Source of the DNA: a virus | Length of the DNA: 31,974 bases | Virus record (IMG/VR): IMGVR_UViG_3300042455_000490 | Coordinates: 1 to 31,974 of that record | Direction: 5' to 3' (one strand) | In this document: positions 1 through 7,125 of the stretch, in pieces | How positions within the stretch are numbered: position 1 is the stretch's first letter | Layout: each line of letters opens with the position of its first letter | Position numbers and translations under genes: made by a program | The notes under the pieces: generated by a model | Database searches by the model: none | The model's input: only the letters and a program-made list of their open reading frames with translations | Told to the model about the DNA's origin: nothing

Positions 1-236
1 GCATGAACAAGTTCATGTGCTATTGTTCTCAGTACATCAACAAGATTTCGATTATTGATATTGACCGTGGTATGATCAGTGTCCGGCTCGTATTGTCCAA
101 ATGTTTTATTCGTATGACTAAACATGGGATCACTGATAAGTGATAACTTGGGGATTTCTAGTAAGTTTAACTGTTTAGCACAATATTTGACAAAATCAGT
201 TACAATACTCGAACGATCAAAATGTTTTGCTCTCAT
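1..236 (-). CDS. HExxH metallopeptidase-like protein, C-terminus cut by window edge
   Basis: An open frame starts at an ATG at 236 and runs off the left edge after 78 complete codons with no stop. Its last visible residues include HELVH, a zinc-binding HExxH motif preceded by a hydrophobic helix (residues about 65-77), as in small phage metallopeptidase-like proteins; a third zinc ligand would lie outside the window. The N-terminal part matches nothing I recognise. It directly follows the bilin reductase gene, only 9 nt after its stop, so it is probably the next gene of the same transcript. The start has no clear ribosome binding site, but a late-promoter-like octamer ends 6 nt before the ATG. 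Seen: the frame and the HExxH motif. Inferred: peptidase activity; the motif alone in a truncated protein is weak proof. Confidence 0.6.
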   Translation of the reverse strand, partial: MRAKHFDRSSIVTDFVKYCAKQLNLLEIPKLSLISDPMFSHTNKTFGQYEPDTDHTTVNINNRNLVDVLRTIAHELVH

Positions 237-242
237 AGCACA

Positions 243-250
243 TATTTATT
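243..250 (-). promoter_or_regulatory. Late-promoter-like octamer AATAAATA before the metallopeptidase-like gene
   Basis: On the minus strand this reads AATAAATA and ends 6 nt before the ATG at 236. It overlaps the stop codon of the bilin reductase gene. The spacing is much shorter than the 16-26 nt seen for most copies in this window, so it would give a leaderless or nearly leaderless transcript, or be a chance match. Confidence 0.3.
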
Positions 251-926
251 GTATTTCAGGAAACAAACATTCCTGAACAAACACCGCTATATCCTGCTCG
301 TCTAACCCTAAACTAGCCATAACTTTAGGTGTGTGGGGGTTTTGTTTTTGATTCTGTGCATAATAGTTCTGCTGATCTTTTGTGCTTTCCGACATATTGT
401 TAGTTTCACCTACACATTCTGTATAGTGATTTACTAAGATATTAGCAAGACTTGCAATTTGTGCTAATTCTGATTCATCACTAACATTGCCCGCTGCAAT
501 CATATGAGGACTAAAGATACGTTCAGCCCATTCAGGTAACTTACGTGGTTTATTCCAATCGTAGCGACCAACTTCATCGGCAAAATATTCAATCATAGGA
601 TGATCAAAATCACCGGTAGGACTGTAGTCAATAAAACAGCCAGTTATCTTATTTTTACCTGCTATTACATCAAAGCCAAAAATAGGAGCAGGGTTGTGTG
701 TATGTGGAAACACACAGCAGTGCATCATCCATAGACCTTTAGTTGCTCTAGCATCTACTACATCAATGTGAGCACGCCGATAGTTGTTGCTGGTCCACAC
801 ACGATTGATCCAGCCTGGCTGATTAAATCGATCCATCCCGGGTTCAAAAATTTCTGTTCCCGTGGCTTCGAATCTACTTTCCAACAACTGTTGGATCTCT
901 GTTAATGTATGCCAGACCTGACTCAT
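246..926 (-). CDS. pcyX: Ferredoxin-dependent bilin reductase, PcyX-like
   Basis: The 226-aa protein fits the ferredoxin-dependent bilin reductase family (PcyA, PebA, PebB, PebS, PcyX), which reduce biliverdin IXalpha in two-electron steps using ferredoxin. The core around residues 66-103 carries the family pattern, including FGFD and AGKNK. His69 and Asp86 are exactly 17 residues apart, as are the catalytic His88 and Asp105 of Synechocystis PcyA. The position matching PcyA Glu76, which serves D-ring vinyl reduction, is Val57 or Asp58, so a PcyA-type phycocyanobilin product is less likely. Phage PcyX enzymes make phycoerythrobilin from biliverdin and occur beside a heme oxygenase, as here. 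The start ATG overlaps the heme oxygenase stop by ATGA. Family assignment is firm; the PcyX subtype and product are inferred. Confidence 0.85.
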   Translation of the reverse strand: MSQVWHTLTEIQQLLESRFEATGTEIFEPGMDRFNQPGWINRVWTSNNYRRAHIDVVDARATKGLWMMHCCVFPHTHNPAPIFGFDVIAGKNKITGCFIDYSPTGDFDHPMIEYFADEVGRYDWNKPRKLPEWAERIFSPHMIAAGNVSDESELAQIASLANILVNHYTECVGETNNMSESTKDQQNYYAQNQKQNPHTPKVMASLGLDEQDIAVFVQECLFPEIQ

Positions 927-1459
927 TTGTCTAATTCTTCAAATAGATCAATAGCAGAATCAAAGCATAAATTGGCCTCGGCAGCCATGTCGTCCGTGAG
1001 CAATGACCTCACTCGATCGATCAGTTCTTTTTTATTTTCAAATTCATAGTATTTGCAAAGACCTGGGCTAACTTTGGCAATCATGGCTCCACCAAACATA
1101 TCTCCAAAGTGTCTTACATAAAGATGCGGAATCAGTTCAACAGCAGATTTTGTGTCAACGTATTCGATATATGCTTTAGTGCTAGGTTGTAGTCTAACTG
1201 CGTTTCTGTCGAAACTGTATTCTATTTCTAACCAACCTATGTCTTCTACAATTTTTTCTGTTCTTAGAATTTTTAAAAGATCATGATCTTTTAACCATTT
1301 TTCTAACTTTTTTTCTAATGCTTGATAACAGGCCAACTGATTCAGCAGATATTCATAATATCTTTTGGGTTCAAGTTGACCTTTGACTAGTTTGCCGGCA
1401 AACGATTGTCTTTCGGCTCTAGTATGTGCTTCTAATGTTAATTGTCTTAAATTATTCAC
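923..1459 (-). CDS. ho1: Heme oxygenase (biliverdin-forming)
   Basis: This 178-aa protein is a HugZ-unrelated, HO-1-fold heme oxygenase: it opens heme to biliverdin IXalpha, CO and free iron with electrons from ferredoxin or another reductant. The proximal heme ligand is His12 in the EAHTRAE context typical of the family, and the distal-helix glycines are in HFGDMFGG at 117-124. It is somewhat shorter than cyanobacterial HO1 (about 240 aa), as are other phage versions. It starts with GTG, overlapping the clpS stop in GTGA, and its stop overlaps the bilin reductase start, so substrate maker and substrate user are translated together. No signal peptide is visible; it should act in the cytoplasm. 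I am confident of the family; the electron donor is not visible here. Confidence 0.92.
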   Translation of the reverse strand: MNNLRQLTLEAHTRAERQSFAGKLVKGQLEPKRYYEYLLNQLACYQALEKKLEKWLKDHDLLKILRTEKIVEDIGWLEIEYSFDRNAVRLQPSTKAYIEYVDTKSAVELIPHLYVRHFGDMFGGAMIAKVSPGLCKYYEFENKKELIDRVRSLLTDDMAAEANLCFDSAIDLFEELDK

Positions 1460-1758
1460 TCTTCCTCCATACGAATTTGCAATGGAAATCCATTTGAGCG
1501 AGCAAGATTAGTCGACTCAACTGCTTTGATTTCTGCAATTTCGTATGAATAAACACCTGCTACACCACTTCCACTATTATGTATCTGAAGTGTGATGTCA
1601 CCAGAGGTCTCTTCTGAATGACGGAAGATTTCAATCAATATTTGTTTGACAAATTCCATCGGGGTTGAATTGTCGTTTAGAAAAACAACTTTCCAACGTT
1701 TGGGTTCTTCAACACGAATTTTAATTTTTTCGTCTAATTTGATATCAGTATCCGACAT
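1456..1758 (-). CDS. clpS: ClpS adaptor protein for ClpAP/ClpCP protease
   Basis: The 100-aa protein has the whole ClpS core: WKVVFLND (22-29), TPMEFV (32-37), His60, GVAGVYSYEIAEIKA (65-79) and ARSNGFPL (86-93). ClpS delivers N-degron substrates to the ClpA chaperone. The residues that hold the substrate N-terminus in E. coli ClpS (Asn34, Asp35, His66) are kept as Asn28, Asp29 and His60, but the next Asp (Asp36) is Asn30, which could shift binding strength or selectivity. A ribosome binding site (AAGGGAG) and a late-promoter-like motif precede it. Its stop overlaps the heme oxygenase GTG. A phage copy would use the host Clp protease, since none is encoded here. Confidence 0.92.
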   Translation of the reverse strand: MSDTDIKLDEKIKIRVEEPKRWKVVFLNDNSTPMEFVKQILIEIFRHSEETSGDITLQIHNSGSGVAGVYSYEIAEIKAVESTNLARSNGFPLQIRMEEE

Positions 1759-1778
1759 ATCGTTTCTCCCTTGTAAAG

Positions 1779-1786
1779 TATTTAGT
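1779..1786 (-). promoter_or_regulatory. Late-promoter-like octamer ACTAAATA before clpS
   Basis: Minus-strand ACTAAATA ends 20 nt before the clpS ATG, with an AAGGGAG ribosome binding site between. The same arrangement is found at eight other genes in the window. It would drive the clpS-ho1-pcyX group. Confidence 0.6.
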
Positions 1787-1806
1787 GGGGGAGTATTATC
1801 TCCCCC
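1787..1806 (-). terminator. GC-rich hairpin after hsp20, before the clpS promoter
   Basis: A perfect 7-bp stem (GGGGGAG/CTCCCCC) closes a 6-nt loop 8 nt after the hsp20 stop. No T tract follows on the minus strand; instead the clpS promoter-like motif begins at once. It may be a partial terminator or an RNA-stabilising 3' end that separates the dnaK-hsp20 transcript from clpS-ho1-pcyX. Confidence 0.5.
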
Positions 1807-1813
1807 GGGTTGA

Positions 1814-2239
1814 TTATTTAATTAAGATTTGTCGTGGTTTTAGTGCTTCAGGAACTACACGCTCGATTTCAATCACAAGCATGCCGTCCTTGACTTCTGC
1901 CGCTTTGACTTCCATATACTCAGCAAGAGTAAATGTTTGTTCAAAGTCTCTAGCGGCTAACCCACGATGTAGATATTCGAAACGACTATCTGCCTGATTT
2001 AGTCTGCGCCCTGTAACAGTGAGTTGATCTTGATCAACTTCCACTGTGATTTCTTCTTTACTAAAACCGGCTACGGCAATTTCGATGCCATAGTGTGTTT
2101 CATCGTATTTGACAATGTTGTGTGGGGGATAATTGCCATTGGTATTGGCAAAATGTCCGTTAAAATAACGGTCAAATCCCACAAGTGCTCTGTTTAGATT
2201 GGCAAGATGTGCCGTGTCGATAGTTCTAAGTTGGTTCAT
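1814..2239 (-). CDS. hsp20: Small heat shock protein Hsp20 (IbpA-like)
   Basis: The 141-aa protein holds an alpha-crystallin domain at about residues 38-128 (YGIEIAVAGFSKEEITVEV, LTVTGRR, RDFEQTFTLAEYMEV, GMLVIEIER) and a C-terminal ILI (IxI) motif used for oligomer contacts. Such ATP-independent holdases bind unfolding proteins and pass them to DnaK; Hsp20 is one of the commonest host-like genes in marine T4-like phages. It lies between dnaK and clpS, 84 nt after dnaK, with an AAAGGAG ribosome binding site. A hairpin in the dnaK-hsp20 gap may adjust its level. No promoter motif was seen directly upstream, so it is probably read from the dnaK promoter. Confidence 0.93.
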   Translation of the reverse strand: MNQLRTIDTAHLANLNRALVGFDRYFNGHFANTNGNYPPHNIVKYDETHYGIEIAVAGFSKEEITVEVDQDQLTVTGRRLNQADSRFEYLHRGLAARDFEQTFTLAEYMEVKAAEVKDGMLVIEIERVVPEALKPRQILIK

Positions 2240-2268
2240 AATTTTCTCCTTTATTAAGCAAGAACCTT

Positions 2269-2291
2269 ACAGGGCCCGGATGGCGCCCTGT
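2269..2291 (-). terminator. Hairpin between dnaK and hsp20
   Basis: Arms ACAGGGC (2269-2275) and GCCCTGT (2285-2291) form a perfect 7-bp stem with a 9-nt loop between the dnaK stop and the hsp20 ribosome binding site. The downstream minus-strand sequence is not a clean T run, so it is more likely a weak terminator or processing/stability element. Confidence 0.4.
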
Positions 2292-2323
2292 GTTGTATGT
2301 ATAAACTCTCTGTCTGTGTGTAA

Positions 2324-4195
2324 TTATTTGGTTTCTGTAAATTCTGCATCTACTGTGGGCGATGCCTGATCAGTAGCAGATTTACGATTTTTTGCTTCAT
2401 TGAGTGGTGCAGATTTTTCAAACAATTTGGTCAATGATTCTTGAATAGCATCTTTATCTGTTTGAGACGTAGTTGTCTCTACAGATTTAATAGCATCTTC
2501 AATTTCAGTTTTTTGTTCAGGAGTGATCAATGCAGCCACTTCTTCTAAATCTTTACGTACACTGTGCAATTGAGATTCAGCAAGATTTCGTGTTTCGATA
2601 AGTTCACGTTGTTTTTTATCTTCTTCAGCATTTAATTCAGCATCTTTAATCATCTGTTGAATTTCTGCTTCATTTAAGCCAGAATCTGATTTGATAGTAA
2701 TTTTATTTTCTTTACCTGTGCGCTCGTCTTTGGCAGACACATTTAAAATTCCGTTAGCGTCAATATCAAATGTCACATTGATCTGTGGCATGCCGCGTGG
2801 TGCTGCCGCAATACCTTCAAGATTAAATTCACCCAATATTTTATTGTGTGTGCATAATTCTCTTTCACCCTGGAATACTTTGATAGTCACTGCTGGTTGA
2901 TTGTCCTGCGCAGTACTAAACACTTGACTGGCCTTGGTTGGGATAGTAGTATTTTTAGTAATTAACTTGGTCATTACTCCGCCCAACGTTTCGATACCAA
3001 GACTCAATGGAGTGACGTCCAACAACAGCACATCTGTTTTGTCACCACTCAACACTGATCCCTGAATTGCTGCACCTACTGCTACTGCTTCGTCTGGATT
3101 AACATCTTTACGTGGCTGCTTACCGAACAGTTTTTCAACTGCTTCTTGCACTTTAGGCATGCGAGTCTGTCCACCAACAAGGATAACTTCGTCAATATCT
3201 GCGGCAGTAACACCTGCATCTTTCAATGCAATTTTACAAGGTTCCAAACTACGTGAGATCAACTCATCAACCAACTGTTCGAGTTTGGCTCTAGTCAATT
3301 TAACATTCATGTGCTTAGGACCGCTGGTGTCAGCAGTGATGTAAGGTAAGTTGACATCTGTTTGAGCACTACTTGACAATTCAATTTTTGCCTTTTCAGC
3401 AGATTCTTTTAGACGTTGTAATGCCAACATGTCTTTCTTAAGATCGATACCACTGTCTTTCTTAAACTCATCAACCAAATAATCCATGATACGTTGGTCA
3501 AAGTCTTCACCGCCTAAGAATGTGTCGCCGTTAGTACTCAACACTTCGATCTGTTTGTCACCGTCTACATTCGCGATTTCAATGATCGATACATCGAAAG
3601 TGCCGCCACCAAGGTCGTAAACAGCGATTTTACGATCACGGTTATCAGTTTTATCAACGCCATACGCAAGAGCTGCCGCAGTAGGCTCGTTAATAATACG
3701 GAGTACCTCCAAACCGGCAATTTTACCAGCATCTTTAGTTGCCTGCCTTTGGCTGTCATTAAAATATGCGGGAACTGTGATAACTGCTTGAGTAACTTCA
3801 TGTCCTAGATAATCCTCTGCAGTCTTTTTCATTTTGCGAAGAACTTCTGCTGAAATTTGTGGAGGTGCTAATTTTTGATCTTTGGCTTCTACCCATGCAT
3901 CGCCGTTGTCGGCTTTGATAATCTTGTAGGGCATTAGATCAATGTCTTTTTGCACAGCCTGTTCGTCAAACTTACGACCGATTAGTCGCTTGCTGGCGTA
4001 GATTGTGTTTTTTGGATTTGTCACTGCTTGACGTTTTGCAGTAGCACCTACCAAGATCTCATTATCCGTATAGGCTACGATTGAGGGGGTAGTTCTAGCA
4101 CCTTCAGAGTTTTCAATAACTTTACTGATGCCGTTTTCTATAATGGCCACGCAACTGTTAGTGGTGCCAAGGTCAATACCGATGATTTTGCTCAT
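2324..4195 (-). CDS. dnaK: Hsp70 chaperone DnaK
   Basis: A full-length DnaK of 623 aa. The ATPase domain begins with [13 protein letters not shown] (6-18), has [13 protein letters not shown] near residue 192-204 and [12 protein letters not shown] near 340; the substrate-binding domain and lid follow, ending in DAEFTETK, close to the bacterial DxEFEEVK tail. It refolds proteins with DnaJ and GrpE, neither of which is present here, so host cochaperones would be used. It is DnaK rather than HscA by its N-terminus and tail. An AAGGAGAAC ribosome binding site precedes the ATG, and the leader carries a late-promoter-like motif and a hairpin. Full-length dnaK is rare in phages compared with hsp20; no sign of decay is seen. 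Confidence 0.95.
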   Translation of the reverse strand: MSKIIGIDLGTTNSCVAIIENGISKVIENSEGARTTPSIVAYTDNEILVGATAKRQAVTNPKNTIYASKRLIGRKFDEQAVQKDIDLMPYKIIKADNGDAWVEAKDQKLAPPQISAEVLRKMKKTAEDYLGHEVTQAVITVPAYFNDSQRQATKDAGKIAGLEVLRIINEPTAAALAYGVDKTDNRDRKIAVYDLGGGTFDVSIIEIANVDGDKQIEVLSTNGDTFLGGEDFDQRIMDYLVDEFKKDSGIDLKKDMLALQRLKESAEKAKIELSSSAQTDVNLPYITADTSGPKHMNVKLTRAKLEQLVDELISRSLEPCKIALKDAGVTAADIDEVILVGGQTRMPKVQEAVEKLFGKQPRKDVNPDEAVAVGAAIQGSVLSGDKTDVLLLDVTPLSLGIETLGGVMTKLITKNTTIPTKASQVFSTAQDNQPAVTIKVFQGERELCTHNKILGEFNLEGIAAAPRGMPQINVTFDIDANGILNVSAKDERTGKENKITIKSDSGLNEAEIQQMIKDAELNAEEDKKQRELIETRNLAESQLHSVRKDLEEVAALITPEQKTEIEDAIKSVETTTSQTDKDAIQESLTKLFEKSAPLNEAKNRKSATDQASPTVDAEFTETK

Positions 4196-4218
4196 TTATG
4201 TTCTCCTTAATTAAGCGA

Positions 4219-4254
4219 GTTATATACAAACCCCATATGGGCGTGTTGTATAAC
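4219..4254 (-). promoter_or_regulatory. Structured leader of dnaK
   Basis: The 71-nt gap before dnaK can fold: GTTATATACAA (4219-4229) pairs with TTGTATAAC (4246-4254) with a 2-nt bulge, and the loop holds the palindrome CCCATATGGG (4232-4241). The fold lies downstream of the late-promoter-like motif and upstream of the ribosome binding site, so it would be in the 5' UTR. It may also end the tctC transcript. Function is unknown. Confidence 0.4.
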
Positions 4255-4256
4255 TT

Positions 4257-4264
4257 TATTTATA
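4257..4264 (-). promoter_or_regulatory. T4-type late promoter TATAAATA before dnaK
   Basis: The exact T4 late-promoter octamer TATAAATA lies 61 nt before the dnaK ATG, 3 nt past the end of the tctC-like gene. It would drive dnaK and hsp20 late in infection. Confidence 0.6.
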
Positions 4265-4266
4265 TT

Positions 4267-5229
4267 TTAATTGTTCCAACCAACTTCTTTGATGATCGGA
4301 ATCCACTGTTTTCGTAAATCCATCATGCTTGCTTCAAAACCTTTGGGATTTTGCTCCCTAGGCTCTGCAAACATTAAATTATCTCTAATAAATTGCTTGC
4401 CTTCTGGACTGTTAATTGCAGTCCTAAAATTTACAACATACCAGTCTATAATTTCTTTGTTTGTTCCCTTGGGGAATATAATACCCCATGCGGCATACAC
4501 ATTCATGCCCGGAACAAAGTCTTTCATTAAAGGCACATCTCTAAGACCTTCTAAACGATACTCGCTAGTCAGTGCAATGATTTTAACCTTTCCAGATTTT
4601 ACTAACACATTAGCAACTGCAACAGGAATAATACCAAATTCTAAGTGTCCGCCCGCTACATCCTGACCTGCTTGTGCAGGACCTTTATAAGGTATAGTTT
4701 TAATAAGTGATCTGTTGCCTTTAATGTTATACATCATGTATTCGTAGGCAAGTTTGTGGGCACCAGAACCTGCGGCAATACTGATTGGCTTTTGCGGGTT
4801 CTTCATTCGATCCATGAACTCTTTAGGAGTATTAGTAGGACTTTCGTGATGGGCAATAATAGCCAATGGGCTTTTTGCCAATGTTAATCCGTATTCGAAA
4901 TCGTCAAGTTGGTATCTCTTGTTTTCTGGATTGGCAAACTCGGCAGTGACCCAAATACCTTGATGACTGGCAATATAGACGTGATGGCCGTCATTGGGCA
5001 ATTTAACAAAGTGATTCATGCCTATGGTGCCATCACCGCCTGGACGATTTTCCACAATAAAACTAATCTTAGGATTAGCCTTTTCTATAAGACTGCTAAA
5101 TCCTCTAAAACTTAATTCATTACCTGATCCTGGAGCAAACCCGATAACTGTTGTTACTGGTTTGGTTGGCTCCCATGCGTGTGCCGCAACACTCATGAAT
5201 AGCGATATTGCTATTAAAATTTTATTCAT
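4267..5229 (-). CDS. TctC/Bug-family periplasmic solute-binding protein
   Basis: This 320-aa protein starts at ATG 5229, chosen over an in-frame ATG 12 nt upstream because GGAGGAGA lies just before it and the signal peptide then begins cleanly. Residues 1-18 form a signal peptide ending AHA before Trp19. FAPGSGNE (31-38) and ENRPGGDGTIG (60-70) are hallmarks of the Bug/TctC family, which bind carboxylates in the periplasm for tripartite tricarboxylate (TTT) transporters. No TctA or TctB membrane gene is nearby, so it would need a host transporter, or act in sensing. The start overlaps the methyltransferase stop by ATGA and its ribosome site lies inside that gene. It is last in an operon with an early-type promoter. 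The ligand cannot be told. Confidence 0.88.
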   Translation of the reverse strand: MNKILIAISLFMSVAAHAWEPTKPVTTVIGFAPGSGNELSFRGFSSLIEKANPKISFIVENRPGGDGTIGMNHFVKLPNDGHHVYIASHQGIWVTAEFANPENKRYQLDDFEYGLTLAKSPLAIIAHHESPTNTPKEFMDRMKNPQKPISIAAGSGAHKLAYEYMMYNIKGNRSLIKTIPYKGPAQAGQDVAGGHLEFGIIPVAVANVLVKSGKVKIIALTSEYRLEGLRDVPLMKDFVPGMNVYAAWGIIFPKGTNKEIIDWYVVNFRTAINSPEGKQFIRDNLMFAEPREQNPKGFEASMMDLRKQWIPIIKEVGWNN

Positions 5230-5747
5230 TGTCTCCTCCATTCTGAATAAATTCTGTTTCGATCTATGCCTAGATCAATAATCTCAAATCCGTAATCCTT
5301 GGCTAGAGTTTTGTGCCATTGTTCAGACCAAGGAAAGAAATCTATTTGTTTACATTCCTCATTGTCATGATCTTGCTGTCCCGGATTACACCGCCAGTAG
5401 ATTCTTGCTTGAGGTTTTAAACATTTAATTATACACTCTATTTGTCGTCGTATAATTTCAATACCACCAAAGTTAACACTACCAAGACACAGTGCTACAT
5501 CAAACTGTCGATCAGGAATAAATTCTTCAATAGTGACTTTTTGATCGGCTTCGTCGAATGCAGGATCAATGCCTACAATGTTTTTGATCTTGTCTTTGAA
5601 CAAGTTACGTCCGCACCCAACATCTAGTACCCACTCGTCGTCTGTAATTTTATCAGCCAACCCATACCCGGTAGTGTTGTATTTGGGGACACCTTTGTGG
5701 CCCCAGTGATTGGCAAAGTAATAATTTAAATAGTTTTGATCTGTCAT
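5226..5747 (-). CDS. Class I SAM-dependent methyltransferase
   Basis: The protein (173 aa from ATG 5747) has the SAM-binding motif I VLDVGCG at 40-46, the acidic end of the next strand in IVGIDP, and a later FDVALCLGSV strand, in the order of Rossmann-fold class I methyltransferases. The substrate is unknown. Start 5747 forms an ATGA overlap with the upstream gene's stop; an alternative ATG at 5777 would add 10 residues and overlap by 34 nt. It is third in the operon from exonuclease to tctC, and its last codons hold the tctC ribosome binding site. The neighbouring sulfotransferase-like gene suggests work on a small molecule or surface glycan, but this is only a guess. Confidence 0.75.
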   Translation of the reverse strand: MTDQNYLNYYFANHWGHKGVPKYNTTGYGLADKITDDEWVLDVGCGRNLFKDKIKNIVGIDPAFDEADQKVTIEEFIPDRQFDVALCLGSVNFGGIEIIRRQIECIIKCLKPQARIYWRCNPGQQDHDNEECKQIDFFPWSEQWHKTLAKDYGFEIIDLGIDRNRIYSEWRRQ

Positions 5748-6322
5748 TTTAATATCGTAACCTTTATGTCGGGCCATGACCTGTCTACTGAAATTGAATA
5801 ATTAAATTCTTTGTAAATCCATTCGGATGTAAACAAATGCCATGTTAACTTGTTGTCGTTGGCAAATTTCAATATTGCTTGATTTTGCCAAGCAATTTCT
5901 CTTTGCATAATTTTATCATTTTGATATGCGGCATAACTGGGATAGTTGATGTCAAATCCGCCGGCATGTTTCCACCAATCAAAACTGGCCTCATCGGGTC
6001 TATGCACTAACACTATCCAGTCTTTGGGAAACACTAATCTCAATCTATCTAAACTGTAGGCCCAATCATGACTTTTGATCAGTTTAGTCCCGTGTGGCTC
6101 ACTCCACGCTTGATTTAGATATGATTCATCTAGCCGTGCGTCGAACTCCATGAGCCTGCCAAAATATGCTCCCTGATGCCCACTGAATCCATTGTGAACA
6201 TATGTACGACTCGGAGAACGATCGCTGGTATTAAATCCTGGAATTTGTTCTATAGTTTGGGCAATGCCACTCCAACGACTACCAGGTACTCCAGTAAAAA
6301 ATATTTTATTTGGTAAACTCAT
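5744..6322 (-). CDS. Sulfotransferase-like P-loop protein
   Basis: The 192-aa protein begins FFTGVPGSRWSG (8-19), a PAPS-type P-loop resembling the 5'-phosphosulfate loop of sulfotransferases, followed by KSHDWAYSLD and a VLVHRPDEASFDWW segment where sulfotransferases have the 3'-phosphate-binding Arg/Ser motif. Sulfotransferase-like genes recur in marine T4-like phages, where their substrates are unknown. It overlaps both neighbours by ATGA, the exonuclease upstream and the methyltransferase downstream. It could instead be a P-loop kinase-like protein; I see no Walker B of the kinase type. It is shorter than most sulfotransferases (about 250 aa), so some activity motifs may be lost. Confidence 0.6.
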   Translation of the reverse strand: MSLPNKIFFTGVPGSRWSGIAQTIEQIPGFNTSDRSPSRTYVHNGFSGHQGAYFGRLMEFDARLDESYLNQAWSEPHGTKLIKSHDWAYSLDRLRLVFPKDWIVLVHRPDEASFDWWKHAGGFDINYPSYAAYQNDKIMQREIAWQNQAILKFANDNKLTWHLFTSEWIYKEFNYSISVDRSWPDIKVTILK

Positions 6323-6849
6323 CTAAAAAATCTATTTAATTTTCTGTAAATTGTTTGCACACCTATGGCCTGTCGATTTGCATCTTCCAGTGCATTGTGC
6401 AGTCCTTCTTTAGGCATTTCTGGATCGTAGCCTAGATCGAACAGTGTTCTAGTATCTCGGATCTGCCAGAAGTTCCACGGAGGAGTCTTATTTAATTTTC
6501 TATAATAAGTGTCAAGAATATTCAAGTCAAAAATACTTCCATGACTCCAAAATGCATCACAGTTCCATGCAAACTTGTGAAACTTCTCTATGACTTCTTC
6601 AATGGCTACACGATTGTCTTCTGCAAATGCTTCAGTTTGAACATCAGCAGCCTGTTTACCCCACCACTCGATAGTTGCATCGTCTACTACCATGCCCAAT
6701 CGATCGCAACTGTCAACATCTACTCTGTAATAGAGTTTGTCAAAAATTTTGTTGCTTGCTGGGTCAAAAGTTACTGCGCCAATTGTGAGTATCACCGCAT
6801 TGGGTGATGTAGCCAGTGTCTCTAAGTCTACCATTAAATGTCTTGCCAT
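6319..6849 (-). CDS. DEDDh 3'-5' exonuclease (exoribonuclease-like)
   Basis: The 176-aa protein shows the five DEDDh residues: Asp8 and Glu10 in VDLET, Asp108 in HGSIFDLN, His151 and Asp156 in HNALEDANRQA. The fold and length match the phage group of RNase T/Rv2179c-like exonucleases that trim RNA or DNA 3' ends. It lacks polymerase or other domains. It has the best ribosome binding site of the window (AGGAGG) and a consensus sigma-70 promoter 18 nt further up, making it first in an early operon with the sulfotransferase-like, methyltransferase and tctC-like genes. Early expression fits a role in host nucleic-acid turnover, but RNA versus DNA preference cannot be read from sequence. Confidence 0.85.
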   Translation of the reverse strand: MARHLMVDLETLATSPNAVILTIGAVTFDPASNKIFDKLYYRVDVDSCDRLGMVVDDATIEWWGKQAADVQTEAFAEDNRVAIEEVIEKFHKFAWNCDAFWSHGSIFDLNILDTYYRKLNKTPPWNFWQIRDTRTLFDLGYDPEMPKEGLHNALEDANRQAIGVQTIYRKLNRFFR

Positions 6850-6866
6850 TACGCCTCCTATACTAG

Positions 6867-6895
6867 ATTATACACAGTATAGGGCAACGTGTCAA
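6867..6895 (-). promoter_or_regulatory. Consensus sigma-70 promoter of the exonuclease operon
   Basis: Minus strand: -35 TTGACA (6890-6895), 17-nt spacer, -10 TATAAT (6867-6872), both perfect. Transcription would start near 6860, about 11 nt before the exonuclease ATG with only the ribosome binding site between. A host-polymerase early promoter for 6849-4267. The -35 box lies within the last codons of the bS21 gene. Confidence 0.88.
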
Positions 6896-7125
6896 TACAT
6901 TTTTTTAGGTAATTGTTCTTTTTCTACTGCTTTTTGATAGCGAGCCTTGGCTGCTGACTTTTTTCGTTTTCTTTCAGTTGTGGGCTTTTCGTAGAATTCT
7001 TTCTTTTGAAGATCTTTCAATTTGCCACTGTCTTCTATTTTATTTTTAAAACGGCGCAATGCACGATTAACATCCTCGCCTTCTTTTACAACTACTGTAG
7101 TGCCTTTGAGATGATTATTCCTCAT
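6892..7125 (-). CDS. rpsU: Ribosomal protein bS21
   Basis: The 77-aa product is a bS21 homologue: [34 protein letters not shown] and a basic tail match the ribosomal protein that sits near the mRNA 3' exit/anti-Shine-Dalgarno region of the 30S subunit. Start 7125 is preferred over in-frame ATGs at 7146/7143 because a GAGGAAG site precedes it and the family N-terminus begins there. Phage copies of bS21 are known in several marine phages, where they are thought to enter host ribosomes and bias initiation. It overlaps the upstream acidic protein gene by 11 nt. Its end overlaps the -35 box of the next operon. Confidence 0.92.
   Translation of the reverse strand: MRNNHLKGTTVVVKEGEDVNRALRRFKNKIEDSGKLKDLQKKEFYEKPTTERKRKKSAAKARYQKAVEKEQLPKKMY

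Noticed and set aside
246-1459. Cyanophage origin suggested by bilin genes
   Set aside because: No photosystem or other photosynthesis gene is present, the IscU/IscA pair is of proteobacterial ISC type, and PcyX-like enzymes are known outside cyanophages. The host remains unproven.
1785-1997. Plus-strand reading frames opposite hsp20, dnaK, nrdA and tailspike
   Set aside because: They are antisense to well-supported genes, lack ribosome sites and show no protein-like composition.
5229-5241. Upstream ATG (MEETMNK) as the tctC start
   Set aside because: The GGAGGAGA ribosome site lies between the two ATGs, and only the second gives a normal signal peptide and ATGA coupling.
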